Shown here: positions 1-11,609 of the stretch, piece after piece | Position numbering within the stretch: the stretch's first letter is position 1 | How the letters are laid out: each line of letters begins with the position of its first letter | NCBI RefSeq assembly: GCF_026745355.1 | Contig: NC_079205.1 | Coordinates: 42,036,182-42,100,181, forward strand | DNA from: Beta vulgaris subsp. vulgaris | Lineage: Eukaryota > Streptophyta > Magnoliopsida > Caryophyllales > Amaranthaceae | Direction: 5' to 3' | DNA length: 64,000 bases | Notes under the pieces: model-generated | What the model was told of the DNA's origin: nothing | What the model saw: the letters and a program-made list of their open reading frames with translations, nothing else | Databases searched by the model: none | Position numbers and translations under genes: made by a program

Positions 1-1
1 G

Positions 2-127
2 TTGCATGTTCCTACTAGATATCAGTTTGCAGACATTTTCACTAAAGGACTTCCGCAGCAGTTATTTTTCGAGTTTAAGTCCAGTCTCAGCGTTCGCCCT
101 CCTCCTGCTCCAATTGTGGGGGTGTGA
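2..127 (+). pseudogene. Ty1/copia RNase H, C-terminal fragment
   Basis: Read from base 2, the frame gives the closing part of a copia RNase H domain, with the family motif FADIFTKGLPQQ and a stop at 125-127. A proline-rich tail precedes the stop, and a polypurine run (TTGTGGGGGTG) leads straight into LTR-like sequence. The window edge cuts off the rest of pol. In intact elements this domain removes the RNA strand during reverse transcription. Only about 41 residues are present, so nothing can be said about whether the element was intact. Confidence 0.8.
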
Positions 128-661
128 TAGAATATAAATATATTTAGGATATATTTTGTTCCTAACGATATACTTTCTATAAATTTCCTAATCATAATAA
201 AAATATCCTAGGATGTAGCATTATAAATATTGATCAATGATAATCATGCCAGCGGAGGAGTTTTTTCAAATCTAACAATAATATTTATCAATTTTGTTTG
301 AGTTGAAATACTGATTTTACCAAAAATAATCTGTAAACTTGGGATATTTGAGAGTGATAGAGACAAGCATGCACAATCAACTACCTTTCCACTTGTTGCC
401 GTGTTGGTCAATCTGAGAATCAATGGAATAGAAAATCCTAATTACTTTCAAAATTCTCCATCCATTTGCCACAAGTTAATAGCTAGGTGGTCCAATATTT
501 AAGAAAAGGTCTCCACTGTGACAAATCCACTTGCTCTGTTTTGAGTAATTGGCAAGTCAAAAGAATCTCAAAATCAAACAAAAGATAGTACATAAATAAA
601 CACACACAAGCCGAAAGAAATTCATATGCTAAATTCATAAAGGCTACTACTAGAATTCAAC
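125..661 (+). mobile_element. Probable 3' LTR of the copia element at the left edge
   Basis: The LTR appears to begin with TGATAGAATATAAATA directly after the polypurine tract. A plausible end is the TTCAACA at 655-661. The 5' boundary is well supported by the PPT and stop codon. The 3' boundary is a guess from the usual terminal CA, because the partner LTR lies outside the window. Confidence 0.45.
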
Positions 662-1975
662 ATGGAACGATAGGAGAGCAGGAAGCTAGGAGTGATCAAG
701 TGGGAGCTCAAGTCACAAGAATTCTCACTTTTTCATTACCTATTTTAACTTTAATTTAATTGCGGATTTAATTCTTATTATACCTATTTTTTTAAGGGTA
801 ATATACCTAAATTTACCAGGAGAGTATTATGGTTTTCATTTTCGGATTAAATGCTTACTTTGAAGTTTAAATGGCTAGGGTTTTCTTATGAATTTGATTT
901 CTCTATCTCCCTCAACCTTACAAAGGATGTGTCTATTACAATAAGCTAGTAATTTTTTATTTTTTTTTGAAAAACGAGGTATGACAACAGATATTATGAC
1001 TCTTTTAATTAGGTAAGATAAAACCCCTACAAGTCAAAACCTCTCACAAGTTAACCCGACTTGGGTTATTGGCTAAGTTAGACACTATAAAAGTGATGGA
1101 GAAGAGCAAGAGAATTCCTTCTCCAAAAAAAACCCTAGTGAAAATTGAACTCCCTATACTTTAAAGTTGAAAGATATATTACTTTTCTATTAGGCCAAAC
1201 TTAACTTGATACAACATATACTTCTATTATACTTCTATAGGGTCCAATATATTCTAGGGTCCAATATGGCCCACATGTCACAACTTCCTCTAGATGATCC
1301 AATAACAATGAAAATAAAACTATGGATTTGAAAGGAAAAAGAAGGTTGGTCACCTACCTTAAGCTAATTGATTCTTGTCTGTCCATTATTAATTCTGACC
1401 TTCTAGAAGCTAAGTATTTAACTCGGGTTGATGGGTTGATGGTAATGGATGGCGTTGCTGCTGGTATAATTTCACTAGAAAGTTGCACAAAAAAGAATTT
1501 AAAATAACTAGAAATAATATGATAGTTCCTGGTTCAGGTGATGAAATCAGGAAAACCCCACTAAAATAATGTAAATAATGTAAATAATGTCACTTTCTTT
1601 GATTGGAGAGCAACCACTCTGCGGCTGAAGAAACTTGATATGATGCCATGATTCACGATCCTCTTTACTTCTTTAATTGAAAATAATGTACTTAACTAAT
1701 ATTGTGTCCTATTAGTGATATCATATTATTATTGTTATTATATGCATGCATGTGATGCGGCATGGAGCCAAGAGATACAAGTATGGTCGTATAGATTTTT
1801 TGTCTTTTTTTTTTTAAGCAAGTATAGTCGTATAGATAAAATGTAAGATGTGATTAGAACGTTGAGCATTATAATTTTAACATGACCGTGAATGAGAAGA
1901 GATACATCATGTTGCAAATTTATTATGAGATTATTATATTTTTAGTCTAAAAGGGTTAATTTTTAAGGTAGAAGG

Positions 1976-2170
1976 GTTTTTTTGAAGGTAAAATAGGTCA
2001 TTTTATAAAGTTAAAAAAAATCACGTCTAGACAAATAATAACTTTTTACTTGAAAGGGTCAAAAGTGATTCCTTTAGGGTAAAAAAATTAGCCCCTTTTA
2101 TAATACTTTATGTCTACTTATCTTATTATAGAATTTGTGATTGCAGAATGACATATAACAAGTACAATTA
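1976..2170 (+). repeat. Direct duplication, copy 1
   Basis: This segment begins TTTTTGAAGGTAAAATAGG and ends near ACATATAACAAGTAC. It recurs at 2211-2400 in the same orientation with scattered substitutions and small indels. The two copies are separated by about 40 bp of unique sequence. Confidence 0.85.
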
Positions 2171-2210
2171 TTTCCCTATATGGTTTTATGAATTATTAAA
2201 GTAAAATGGG

Positions 2211-2400
2211 TCTTTTTGAAGGTAAAATAGGTCATTTTATGAAGTAAAAAAAAAAAATCACGTCTAGACAAAGAATAACTTTTTACTTTAAAAGCTATTC
2301 CTTTAGGGTAAAAAATTTAGTCACTTTTATAATACTTTTGTGTCCACTTATCTTATTGTAAAATTTGTGATTGCAGAACGACATATAACAAGTACTATTA
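2211..2400 (+). repeat. Direct duplication, copy 2
   Basis: This is the second copy of the segment at 1976-2170, including the shared stretches AATCACGTCTAGACAAA and TTTGTGATTGCAGAA. Divergence is visible but the copies align along their full length, which suggests a fairly old local duplication. Confidence 0.85.
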
Positions 2401-3744
2401 GATGTCACAAATTATATGGTGATCTCAAAAACACCAATTATGTTACTTTCTTAAAATCTCACTACCTTTTGAGTTGACATGATATATAAATCGTGTTGGC
2501 CACATACATGTACTTAACATCATACGGTCAAATTAGGGAAAACGGTCAGTTAAGAGAGAAGTTAGGGAAAAACGGTAATTTAATGATGTTACAAAAACGA
2601 TCATTAAATGTTGATAAATAAATGACAAAAAAATGGTTATGTTTATTTTCTAAAAGCCTTGGGCCGAACCGGGCATCATGCATATGATAACCATCCATCA
2701 CCACACACCCACTAAAAATCTTATTGCTACTTAACTCAAAGGGTAGAGTAAGTGTAATAGATATAAATTTTCTTTTATTCTTTCAATGTGAAATAAAAGG
2801 TAAAAGGCAAAAGACAAAAGGCAAAAGACTTTTCATATTCTTTTGAAGCAAAACTTAAAAATTCTACTATAAACTCCAGATGGTGGGTGTATATAGTTGA
2901 AAGAAATTCCACTAAAATTGAGGTCATGTATACTTTAAGTTAATGACTCCTTTAAGCACTAAATAATTCGTTTTAATTTGGTCCTACAATAATGGGGTGC
3001 CTAATGGCTAATGGTTGAAACGTGGAAGGAAAGGAAAGGAACCCTCACAACCTCTCCATTTAATTAACATTTGAATATATGGTCACATGTCAGAATTCGT
3101 TCATAGGTAAGTCTAATTTCAGAAAGAAAAAAATAGTACAAAATCAAGATGTAAAGGAGAACGGATCGCAAAGAACGTTGGAAATTAGTTCGAATTTTAT
3201 CTTTGAGGTGCAATGCGTTTAATCTAACTTGTACAACAAGGTGTTTCAAGATTGAGTCATCATTCGATTACGTTTTATCAATTTAATTAAAAGTGTTTCA
3301 CTGGAACTCTTAGGCTATGTTCAGTTCACCTTATTTTTGCTTATTTCAGATCTAATCAGATCAGTTCAGATAATGCTTATATTTAAAAACTCATTATTCC
3401 TATCAATACTATTATTTACTAGTACATTTGTTCAAAAGGATTATTATTGTTGTTGTTCTTATACTTATTAATTATTAAATATTGGTTATTATTATTGATC
3501 TCGTTGTTATCATTATAAATGTCATTGTTATCATTATAACCAATTAGATGTTTCGAGCTATTAGTTCAAATGATTTCTTTTAGAAGATAAGAACATACTA
3601 GAGACTAACCTATACTGTTGTCGGCGAAGTCTTTATGATGCTCGCATCAATTACGTTCAAAATATCCATAACAAATTAATGAAAATAACACTATATATAA
3701 GAATGTATTCCAATCTGACAATAACAAAAATTCACCGTCATTAT

Positions 3745-3882
3745 AGACTATTTATGATGCATTTTCATCCAGGATTAGAGCATTTTTCCTTGCTTTTTTC
3801 TACTAGCAAGTTGATGTCCTAAACAAAAACTTAAGGACCTTACTATCTGGCTTTTGGATATTCACGTTTTGTATACTTGGCT
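3745..3882 (+). repeat. Dispersed repeat copy A (empty site for the solo LTR)
   Basis: This stretch runs from TTTATGATGCATTTTCAT to TATACTTGGCT. It is homologous to 10540-10629 joined to 22805-22870, that is, to the flanks of the solo LTR with the LTR removed. It shows the uninterrupted state of that site. It is itself interrupted at 3883 by the LINE, and resumes at about 10407 (TATACTTAGCT). The identity of the underlying repeat is unknown to me. Confidence 0.75.
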
Positions 3883-4024
3883 CTTTTTTTTTTTTTTTTT
3901 GGTTAACTGGGACTAGATACGAAAAATTAACAGTTAGTTATCGCTACTACTAGAGTTATTCCCCCATCATTACAACAAAACATAATATGTTCATAATTTA
4001 GATCATCTAAGGCAATGTTTAGTT

Positions 4025-4346
4025 TCACCCAAGGATTTGTACAAAATTGGTGAAAGACATTATCCAGCCTACTCCCTCGCCGAACTTTCTTAGCCAAAAT
4101 ATCCGCCTCCTGGACCTGTGATCTTTCAATTTTCTGAATCTGGAGTTTACTCTCCTCCTACAGCAATTCCCTGCACATAGCAGTATAATAGTTATAGTGG
4201 CCAGGGATCTTTGTTTGGCCATTTACATTGTCCACAACCACTAAGGAGTTAGAGAGGACTAGGCAGCTGGAACGTTTGTGATCCTTAATCCATCTCAAAG
4301 TTTCATACAAGGCTATTAACTCTGCCATGTTCGCATCACTACTCAC
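4025..4346 (-). pseudogene. LINE RNase H domain (RVT_3 type)
   Basis: The minus strand encodes a stretch with the motif AELIALYETLRWIKDH followed by LVLSNSLVVVDNVNG. This matches the plant LINE RNase H-like domain with its A-E-x-x-A-L and S-D/N-S-L-x-V signatures. The usual catalytic aspartate of the SDS motif is an asparagine here (LSNS). It forms the 3' end of the LINE polyprotein, about 125 bp from the poly(A) tail. It is fragmentary and has no start codon of its own. Confidence 0.7.
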
Positions 4347-4559
4347 AAAGGAGCCACATGATTCTTTGACCCACTACCCTGAACTACTCCTGTAAATAGC
4401 TCCCATACCAGCATGAATGTTAGAAGTACAAAAGGAAGCGTCTAATATTATGGTGAAGTCATGATGTGGTGAGGTCTGAAAGGACATTGGTGTTTAAGGG
4501 ATTGATATTGGTTTAGGACGAGAAAAGTGAAATTCCACAGCTAGAAAGACTGATCATTG

Positions 4560-5025
4560 GTGCCATAAATGCTCAATTTCCTGGTCCTTATTATTGAAAA
4601 CCCACTGGTTCCTTCTTATCCAGATTCTCCAACAGAGGAAAGAGAAGAGGGTGCTCCAGGGAATATTATCATGGTCATGCACAGTCCTTTGAGAGTTTAT
4701 ATTTATGCTCAGCCAGGTCTCAAAGTTTCTAGTAAAGAACTCCCTATGTAAGGTACACTTGTGCTAAACTTTTCTTGCTCTTAGACAATCCCTTATTAGG
4801 ACATGTTCTCTAGTTTTTGCCACAGTTTGACAGAAGGGGCAGTTTGGGTTCTCAGTATTTGTTCTGTATAGAGGAAGGCTTTGGTTCCGATACCATTCCA
4901 CATGCATGCCTAGAAGCAATTCTTAATTTTAGGATAGTAGGGTGCACTTTAAACACCCTTCTAATCATAGTCTCTATGGGTGGGAGGAGAGCAGTTCATC
5001 CATTCAGTCAAACAAATCTTTTTTG
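4560..5025 (-). pseudogene. LINE zf-RVT zinc-binding region, part 1
   Basis: On the minus strand at about 4815-4860 the sequence reads NTENPNCPFCQTVA, with the C-x-x-C pair of the zf-RVT domain that follows plant LINE reverse transcriptases. Frames are broken. The domain continues on the other side of the CACTA insertion, at 6371 and above. Confidence 0.6.
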
Positions 5026-6367
5026 CACTAGTAGAATAATTGTTTATTGCTGCGGTAATATTGTTGCGGTTTTACCCATACGCAGCAATATATCACGGAA
5101 ATAGAAAAGGAAAAATACAAAATAACCATATTGCTGCGATTTCGGCTGAAACCCGCAGCAATATGGTTTTAACAGAAATTTTTTGAATTTTTTTTGACTA
5201 GTTGAGCAAACCTATTGCTGCGGTTTCTCGAAAAAACCGCAACAATATATTAAAATAGTATAAAAAAAATATTCTTTTAATATATTGCTGCGGTTTCTTC
5301 TGCGGTTTCTCAAGAAAACCGCAGCAATATAAGATATTTTTAAGTATAAAAAAACTTTGTGGCTCGATTAGGGTTTTGTTCCCCTTCTCTCTCTCATAAG
5401 TCGTCCTCTCCTCTCTCTCCTCACTATTCTCTCACCTCTTCGCACTGCGGGTTTTCTCTCCTCACTATCATCTCTTTCTCCTCTTCGCACTGCGCTTTCT
5501 CCTCTTCGCATTGCGCTATCTCCTCTTCAGCGCTGGTGGCTCGCCTTTGGTCGTGGCTCGTCGTCCTTCGTGGTTCGCCTTCTTCGTCGCTCGCCAGCCT
5601 TCGACGCTCCCTGGCCTTCGTTGCTCGTGAATCGCACCACCACCATGGTGGCGTTTCTGCTTCCACCGTCGCACAACCTATTCGTGCTACTGAGAACTCG
5701 CCGGTAGTGGACCAAGCAGCAGTGATTCAGTTTCATTTTTTTTGTTGATAGGTTGATTTCAATTTAGCTTTATTTTTGCCCGAATTCTTGTATATTTTTA
5801 TTTTTGTTTTTTTTTTTTTCTGATTTGTTTGTTCGTTTGTTCAGTGTAATTCTCGATTTTTGTAATTCTTGTGTATCTCAGATATTTTTACTCGATTAAT
5901 TTTATTTCCCTTTTTTTTTGTTCTGTTTTTTAATTATTGTTTATGACTTTTTTCTGTTTTTTATCGTTGTTTTTTTCTTTATTAGTATCATTTCATTTTT
6001 GTGGTGGAAGTTGCTAATTTTTTGCTATTTTTCTGAATATTTTTTATCATTCGAGTTTAATGGCAAAATGTAAAAAAACAAAAATATTTTTTGCTTACAC
6101 CTTTACCTATTGCTGCGATATTTCCAAGAATCAGCAGCAATATGTCAATTTTTTATTATTAAGTACAACATATTGCTGCGGTTTTCCCTAGAAACTGCAG
6201 GAATATACTTTACGAATCTCATATAAAATATATATATTGCTGCGGTTTTACCCTGAAACCGCAGCAATATATTATTACCTATTGCTGCCCCCTTAATTGC
6301 TGCGCGGCCAAAATCGCTGCAATAAGCCACTTAATGATCGCAATAATAAGCATTTATTCTACTATTG
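5026..6367 (+). mobile_element. Non-autonomous CACTA transposon inside the LINE
   Basis: The left end is CACTAGTAGAATAATTG at 5026. The right end, read in reverse complement, is CAATAGTAGAATAAATG ending at 6367. Both sides carry the 3 bp target duplication TTG (5023-5025 and 6368-6370). Subterminal regions are full of ATTGCTGCGGTTT motifs in both orientations (5040-5340 and 6105-6330), the binding-site-like repeats of CACTA ends. No transposase is encoded. The middle (about 5345-5750) is CT-rich and resembles a gene leader. A low-complexity 129-codon ORF there is probably not a real protein. Confidence 0.85.
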
Positions 6368-6370
6368 TTG

Positions 6371-8556
6371 AGTCAAAAAAATTTCCCTTTGCCGCCCAAC
6401 AGACTAAAGTATCCTCTTTATCTTGTTAATCTCTACCCAGTTATAGTTCTTAATCCAAAGGTTGATGTGTGGGGGGAGGTCTAGGGTTAGGTCATTGAGG
6501 TTCTAGGTTCCCTGATTTAGAACACTCTCAACTTTACGTCCCTCCTCCCAACATGACATGGGTCCTTGCACAGTGGACTAAAGTGGTCCAAAGGGGGTCC
6601 AAACATCATGCCAGAAGGAGACAAGGTTGCCTTTACGAATACTCCAGCCCGAATGCGTTGTAAAAATGTCCCACCATTTCTCCATGTCTGGGCAGATGTT
6701 GGAGCTAGATCTAAAGGCCTTAGGGGTATCTCTACCACTACAGTTTTTCTGGTATATGACGTGGGTTTTTTAATTCTGCATTGCATTCATTTTCCAACAC
6801 AATTTGTAAAGTTTATCTTATTTGTAATTGCATTTTTACTGATCCCTAGTCCCCCTTCTTCTTTTGGCGCACAGATTTTGTGACAGGCTATGAGAGCTGT
6901 TTGGTTTTCCCCTCCTTGCTCCCCCAATAGAAATTCCTCACAATGGAATCAATATTCTTTGAAATTATTGCAGGTTGGCTAATACAACTCATAGAGTATG
7001 CAGGTATGGAGTTCTAGATAAAGGATATGAGGATGGATTTCCCTAGCCTTAGACATATATTTGGACTTCCATTTATGCTAGCTTACTTTCTACTTTGAGG
7101 ACAATATGATTGAGTTAGTTTTTTGTTGGTCTTTTATCAGTTAAGGGGAAACCCAAATATAAACCAAGATCCACATCCATAGGAATATTCATTCTAAATG
7201 ATAACGTGTCACTAATCCTAGGGTCAATGCTCTTTAAAAAGTACATAGTGCTTTTGTGGGGGGTTATTCATCTTAAGCCCAGATTTCTCGTGAAAGTCCC
7301 TGAGGGTACTAGTCATTGCATCTACGGTTTCTAATGTTTGCCTCACCAAAAAATAGGATGTCATCTGCAAAAGTAGATGAGAGATGTCCAATCTATTCCT
7401 ATGAAAGGAGAAGGGGGTCTAGTTATTTTTCCCACAAGCATCATTAATCATATTTCAAAGATGTTCCAAACAAAGGATGAATATGTATGAAGAGAGGGGG
7501 TCCCCCTACCGAATTCCTCTAGATGGGTGGAAACATTCAGAGGGTTGACCATTAAAGATGCATTGATGAAGAGACTGTTGAGATACAACTCATTATTAGG
7601 TTACATGAGTGTCTATCTAGGCCATGGCTTATCAACATTTCATGTACGAAGTCCCACTCTAGGCAATCATAAGCCTTCTCAAGGTCTATATTTATTGTCA
7701 TCCATCCCCTTTTCCCTTCCTATTCTTCATTGGATGGAGGATTTCAGATGCCACAATGTAATTGTTTTTAGTCCCCCTTCTAAGTAGGATGCTACTTTGG
7801 TTAGGGGAGATCATACCATTTAAAAAGAGCCTAGGTCTCTGCACAAGGACCTTGGTGATTATCTTGTAGGAAATGTTGCTGATGCTAATGGGCGTAAATT
7901 GTTTGATGTTCTCTGGGTCCTTAACTTTTAGTATCAGGCTAGTCAAAGTTTTATTGACCTCACCGGGGATAGAGCATTTCCTAAAGACTCCAATCACAAA
8001 ATCCAATACATCCTGACCAATCTCATCCCAATGCCTCTGGAAGAACATAGGGTGAAAACCATCTCTTCCAGGGGCATTCAAGGGCCCCATACTAAACACA
8101 GCCTTCCTGACCTCATATACGCTACACAATTTTGACAAGGTTTAGGGATCCCCCAATGTTTTTTTTTTCCAATTTGACCCTAACTGTTCAGTAGTGAACA
8201 GGTTCACAAAATGGTCCCTAACATGGGAGATTATATTAGTTCTTTTTGGTCAACAATTTCCACCCCATCTTAGTGTTTAGGGCTCTGATCTTACGTCTAT
8301 TAAACTTCACTAACACGGTGATGAAAAAAACTAGAATTTGGTCACCCCCAACCCGTCATCCCTCTCTAGACCTAGTCAGCCGATAGACTTTTTCCTGTTC
8401 TAAGGTTATGTTCATGTCCATAGTCAAATCTAAATCAAGGTTCCAAAGGTATTGATTTTGGGGATCAATTTCCATAGCTTTCTAGACACCAACCACTATA
8501 GCTATCAGTCTTTTCTTTTTGGGGAAGATATTTTCAGAGAAAATATTGGCCCATGA
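6371..8556 (-). pseudogene. LINE reverse transcriptase (outer LINE)
   Basis: Reading the minus strand from 8556 down, first comes the linker between endonuclease and RT (LEQEKVYRLTRSREGW). The RT N-terminal part at 8138-7698 then shows SMGPLNAPGRDGFHPMFFQ and LTSLILKVKDP. After that come a K/R-G-I-R-x-G-D-P-L motif near 7480 and the catalytic FADD motif (codons at 7360-7371, context SSTFADDILFFGEAN). The catalytic aspartates are intact, but the conserved Q of the RQGDP motif is a TAG stop and several frames are shifted, so the gene cannot be functional. The start codon lies further upstream and is lost to truncation. Confidence 0.8.
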
Positions 8557-10135
8557 TTTTTTTTTGGCAATAATTCAAATTTCATATATTACCAAAAGCA
8601 ATGGGATTACAAAAGCTAATCACATGAGAACAAACAGACAAAATAGCAAACATAACTAATGGCTACAAGCCCCTTAGTACATCACTAATTTCTTTCTTTC
8701 TAAATCAGTACTTCTAGCAGCAACTTTAAACAGAATCTCTTTTACTACATGAAAAGGATCTTGTTTAACATTGCTAAAAATCTTGGAATTGTTGTTTCCG
8801 TATTGCATAAACTGATGCTTCTGAGAAGAGCATCACATACATTTTGTTTTTAGAATTTCTAGCCCTTCTCATAGCATAATTTACTTCCTCCTGGAATCGG
8901 CCAATAGTACGTTGCACATTCACAAGTCTACTCACATCAGGCCAAATTAGAGCAACATAATTACACTCAAAGAACAAATGTTGGCACAGATTCAGGATCA
9001 TAAGAACACAAGCAGCAAATGATATTGCACTATATACCAATGCAACCTGTCCATAGTGGCCAAAACCTGCTTCTAAGTGAGGCATGATTGTTACAAATCA
9101 GTCTCTTTCGATCCTTCTTCTCAAAATCCCTCAAAAAGCTGCTTATATACTCTTTTAATGACAAAGTTCTGATCAGGACAAACACACTGCCACCCTCCCA
9201 GCTCAGTCACTGATTCCCTGGTTTGAATGATCTTCCTTAGAAGCCAGGAACAATTAGGACTAATGTTCATAGTAGCCACTGAAGCTCTTTTAATATAGTA
9301 GGCATGGACCCACTTTACCCACAACTTATCTCTCTTGAACTCAATGGCCCAAAGCAGTTTCATCATAGCTGCTTTTTCCCCAGCTGCATATTAACTAAAT
9401 TCCACCCACCACCACTCTTAGGAAGCTCAAGAACATTTCAAGCTACAAGAACTTTCCTCCCTTCCTCAGGCATGCCTGACCTCAAGAATCTCCTACAAAC
9501 ACTCTCCATTGCTTTAATCACTTTCTTTGAAAGAGGGAAGATGTGTGCCCACTAATACTGCATACTACTAAGAACACTTCTAACAAGCTGTAGCTTGCCA
9601 GCACATCCAAGATTGTGCTCTACTTGTGACTTTTCAACCAAAGGCTTACTTTGAGCATAAGTAAGCTTCTTAGAAGTAAGAGGTGCTCCTAAGTATTAAA
9701 AAGGAAGCTCACCAATAGGCATATGCACAATATTGGCTAATTCAGTAGCAACATCATCCTGAACCCCACTAAAGTAGATATGACTCTTCTCGACACTAGC
9801 TGCAAGCACTAAAGCCTTGGAATTTTTTTTTTTGAAATGCATCAAACATTAAACCAATAGAGCTAGCATCTGCCCTACTAAAGAGAAGTAAGTCATCAGC
9901 AGACATCAAATGGGTTAATCTCATTTTCTCACATTCAGGATGGTAGTTAAAGTTTGGATCAAGGTGAAGCTCATTAAGACATCTGCTTAGATATTTCATG
10001 CTTAGGGCAAACAGAAAAGGGAAAAGAGGATCCCCTTGTCTAAGTCCTTTCTTAGCAGGAAAAGGTTCAGTAGGGATCCCATTTGATTTTATTACGTTTG
10101 ATGGAGAGGATAGTTGGAAGCTTTTTCCAGTACTG
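8557..10135 (-). mobile_element. Second LINE, 5'-truncated, nested in the first
   Basis: A short T run at 8557-8565 marks its poly(A) end. Reading away from it on the minus strand gives a zf-RVT end (LCQHLFFECNY, about 8980-9010). Next is a stretch typical of the RT-zf linker (DKLWVKWVHAYY and CSWLLRKI, 9366-9230). The RT core comes last, with KKGLRQGDPLFPFLFALSM (about 10060-10005) and the catalytic segment SADDLLLFSRAD (about 9910-9875). The catalytic DD pair is intact, but frames are broken. The upstream boundary near 10135 is inferred: endonuclease sequence beyond it (DADHAPVLL) fits the outer LINE better. No clear target duplication was found. Confidence 0.6.
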
Positions 10136-10406
10136 TTTATTAGGTTAGTGAAGGCAGGTTCATGGTACCAAAGGGGTTTAAATTTGAAAGGTTTGGTTCT
10201 TGTGGTTGTCCTAGGAGTAGGGGAGCTACACTTTAGTAGCACAGGGGCATGGTCTGCGTCTATTCTACGTAAGTTTACCAGAAGATCCTGGCCATAAATA
10301 AATCCACTTTTCTTTTACAAGAGCTCTGTCAATCTTTTTCTTGGATTGGGTTTTTCTTAGACTTGTTAGTCTAAGTAAACCTTAATCCAGAACTATTCAC
10401 ATCAAT
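10136..10406 (-). pseudogene. LINE endonuclease (EEP) domain, C-terminal end
   Basis: The minus strand shows the closing motifs of an apurinic-type LINE endonuclease: SGLRFT, then KIDRALVKEKW, the catalytic-histidine region DADHAPVLL, and finally KPFKFKPLWYHEPAF. One frame shift and one stop interrupt it. It is cut off at 10406 by the target duplication, so the outer LINE is 5'-truncated within this domain. Confidence 0.65.
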
Positions 10407-10539
10407 TATACTTAGCTTGCTTGGATTATATATTTTTAACTATGAAAATTTTAACATCTAGATAGAAAAAAATCGATGTTAGTTATTTTCTTAACATTTT
10501 AATATTCATATTACATGTGTGATTTGTAATATCCCATCA

Positions 10540-10629
10540 TTATATACCATTAAAGATGCATTTTCATTGAGGATCAGAGCAAGTTTTCTTGATTTTTTTC
10601 TAAAATAGTAAGTTAATTTCCTAAACAGA
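10540..10629 (+). repeat. Dispersed repeat copy B, left half
   Basis: Contains GATGCATTTTCATTGAGG and ends CTAAACAGA, matching 3750-3825 of copy A. The match stops at the solo LTR and resumes at 22805. Confidence 0.7.
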
Positions 10630-11609
10630 TGATATATCGTTTTAAGTTGCATATAAGTAGCTTTTAAGTTTCATTTTCCTATAGTTTTTAGTGCATCTCA
10701 GGTCTGTTATTTGCATGATTTGAGTAGCTTCTTGAACCATCATGTTACTTTGAGATACTTTTGCCTCTTCTTTGTGATTTTTAGGTATTTCGTGGTCGAT
10801 TTTGGTTAAATGAGGCTAAGATGATTTGGATTACAGTTCTCGGAGGCGGGGAGACGAGTTCGAGCTCTTTGCTATTGCAGACATGATGGTTTTTTTAGAA
10901 CTTTGTTTCTGCGGAACCATGCACATTTTGGCTTGATCGAGTGACGAGTTACAGGACCGTGCAAATTGTTGCTTGCCTGTGCAGATCTGTGAAGAAAAGA
11001 GGGAAAAAGTTATGTGTTTCCTGCACCTACACGCCCGTGCACATTTATGCTAGACTATGCACCACGACACACATTCGTGCATTTTTTTGCATGACCGTGC
11101 AAGCTTCTCTTCAGATTAAATTTCGCGATTTTTTTTATTTCCTTTCTTAGTTTTGTAACCAATAATTAGCTTTTCTTAAAACTTTTGGACAATTTTTCAT
11201 TATTTGTGTATAGAATATTAGTTTAGAGAGTTATTGAGAGCAAAACTCCGTTGTTTTAACTTGAGATCTACAATTTGACTACGTTGGATTGATTTTATTC
11301 AAGTAAAAAATGAAGTTTTTATGATTCTCTGTCTTAACTTATTTTTTATATGTGTTCTTATTTACTTTTCAAATGTTTCGTTATTTCAACTATGAGTGAG
11401 TAGTTTAATAATCTAGGATAAAATTGAAACCTAGCAATGTTTGATGCATGAATCTCCCCGTAATCCAAAATAATTTGATTAGTTGTCCTTACTTGAATGA
11501 ATTGTGTTAATTTTCTTATCATACTAGGGGTAGGTGATATTTGATTAATTCATTATGTCATGTTTTCAACGAGAATTTGAACTACATGGATTTGTTCACT
11601 AGTACAGAA

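Larger units (their letters stand above)
662..3744. other. AT-rich intergenic stretch without a recognisable gene
   Basis: There is no ORF with a recognisable domain on either strand. The short ORFs (for example 1322-1507 and 3064-3249) have low-information sequences. The stretch contains a ~190 bp direct duplication (listed separately). It also has a short purine-rich repeat of AAAAGGC/AAAAGAC units at about 2795-2829. At 3311-3370 there is sequence resembling one end of a MITE, for which no partner end was found. Confidence 0.6.
3883..10406 (-). mobile_element. LINE retrotransposon, 5'-truncated, with nested insertions
   Basis: The poly(A) tail appears as the T run 3884-3900. Reading the minus strand backwards from it gives RNase H (4025-4346), a zf-RVT zinc-binding segment (about 4800-4860), reverse transcriptase (6370-8140) and the endonuclease/RT linker (to 8556). 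Across a nested second LINE, the C-terminal end of the endonuclease domain lies at about 10135-10406. The flanks carry TATACTTGGCT (3872-3882) and TATACTTAGCT (10407-10417), 10 of 11 matching, as expected for a target-site duplication. A CACTA element interrupts it at 5026-6367. The copy is dead: the RT motif around 7480 has an in-frame TAG at the position of a conserved glutamine. Confidence 0.75.

Noticed and set aside
662..690. Weak resemblance to a copia primer-binding site after the left-edge LTR
   Set aside because: Alignment to the initiator-Met site needs several gaps, and no gag follows, so a tandem LTR-internal structure is not supported.
1322..1507. 61-codon ORF in intergenic DNA
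   Set aside because: Short, with no domain, weak context and no neighbours that would support a gene.
3311..3370. Sequence resembling one terminus of a MITE (GGCTATGTTCAGTTCACC)
   Set aside because: No matching inverted partner or target duplication was found nearby.
5359..5748. 129-codon ORF in the first CACTA element
   Set aside because: Low-complexity Ser/Leu-rich translation of a CT-rich leader, with equally long ORFs on the opposite strand. No domain is recognisable.
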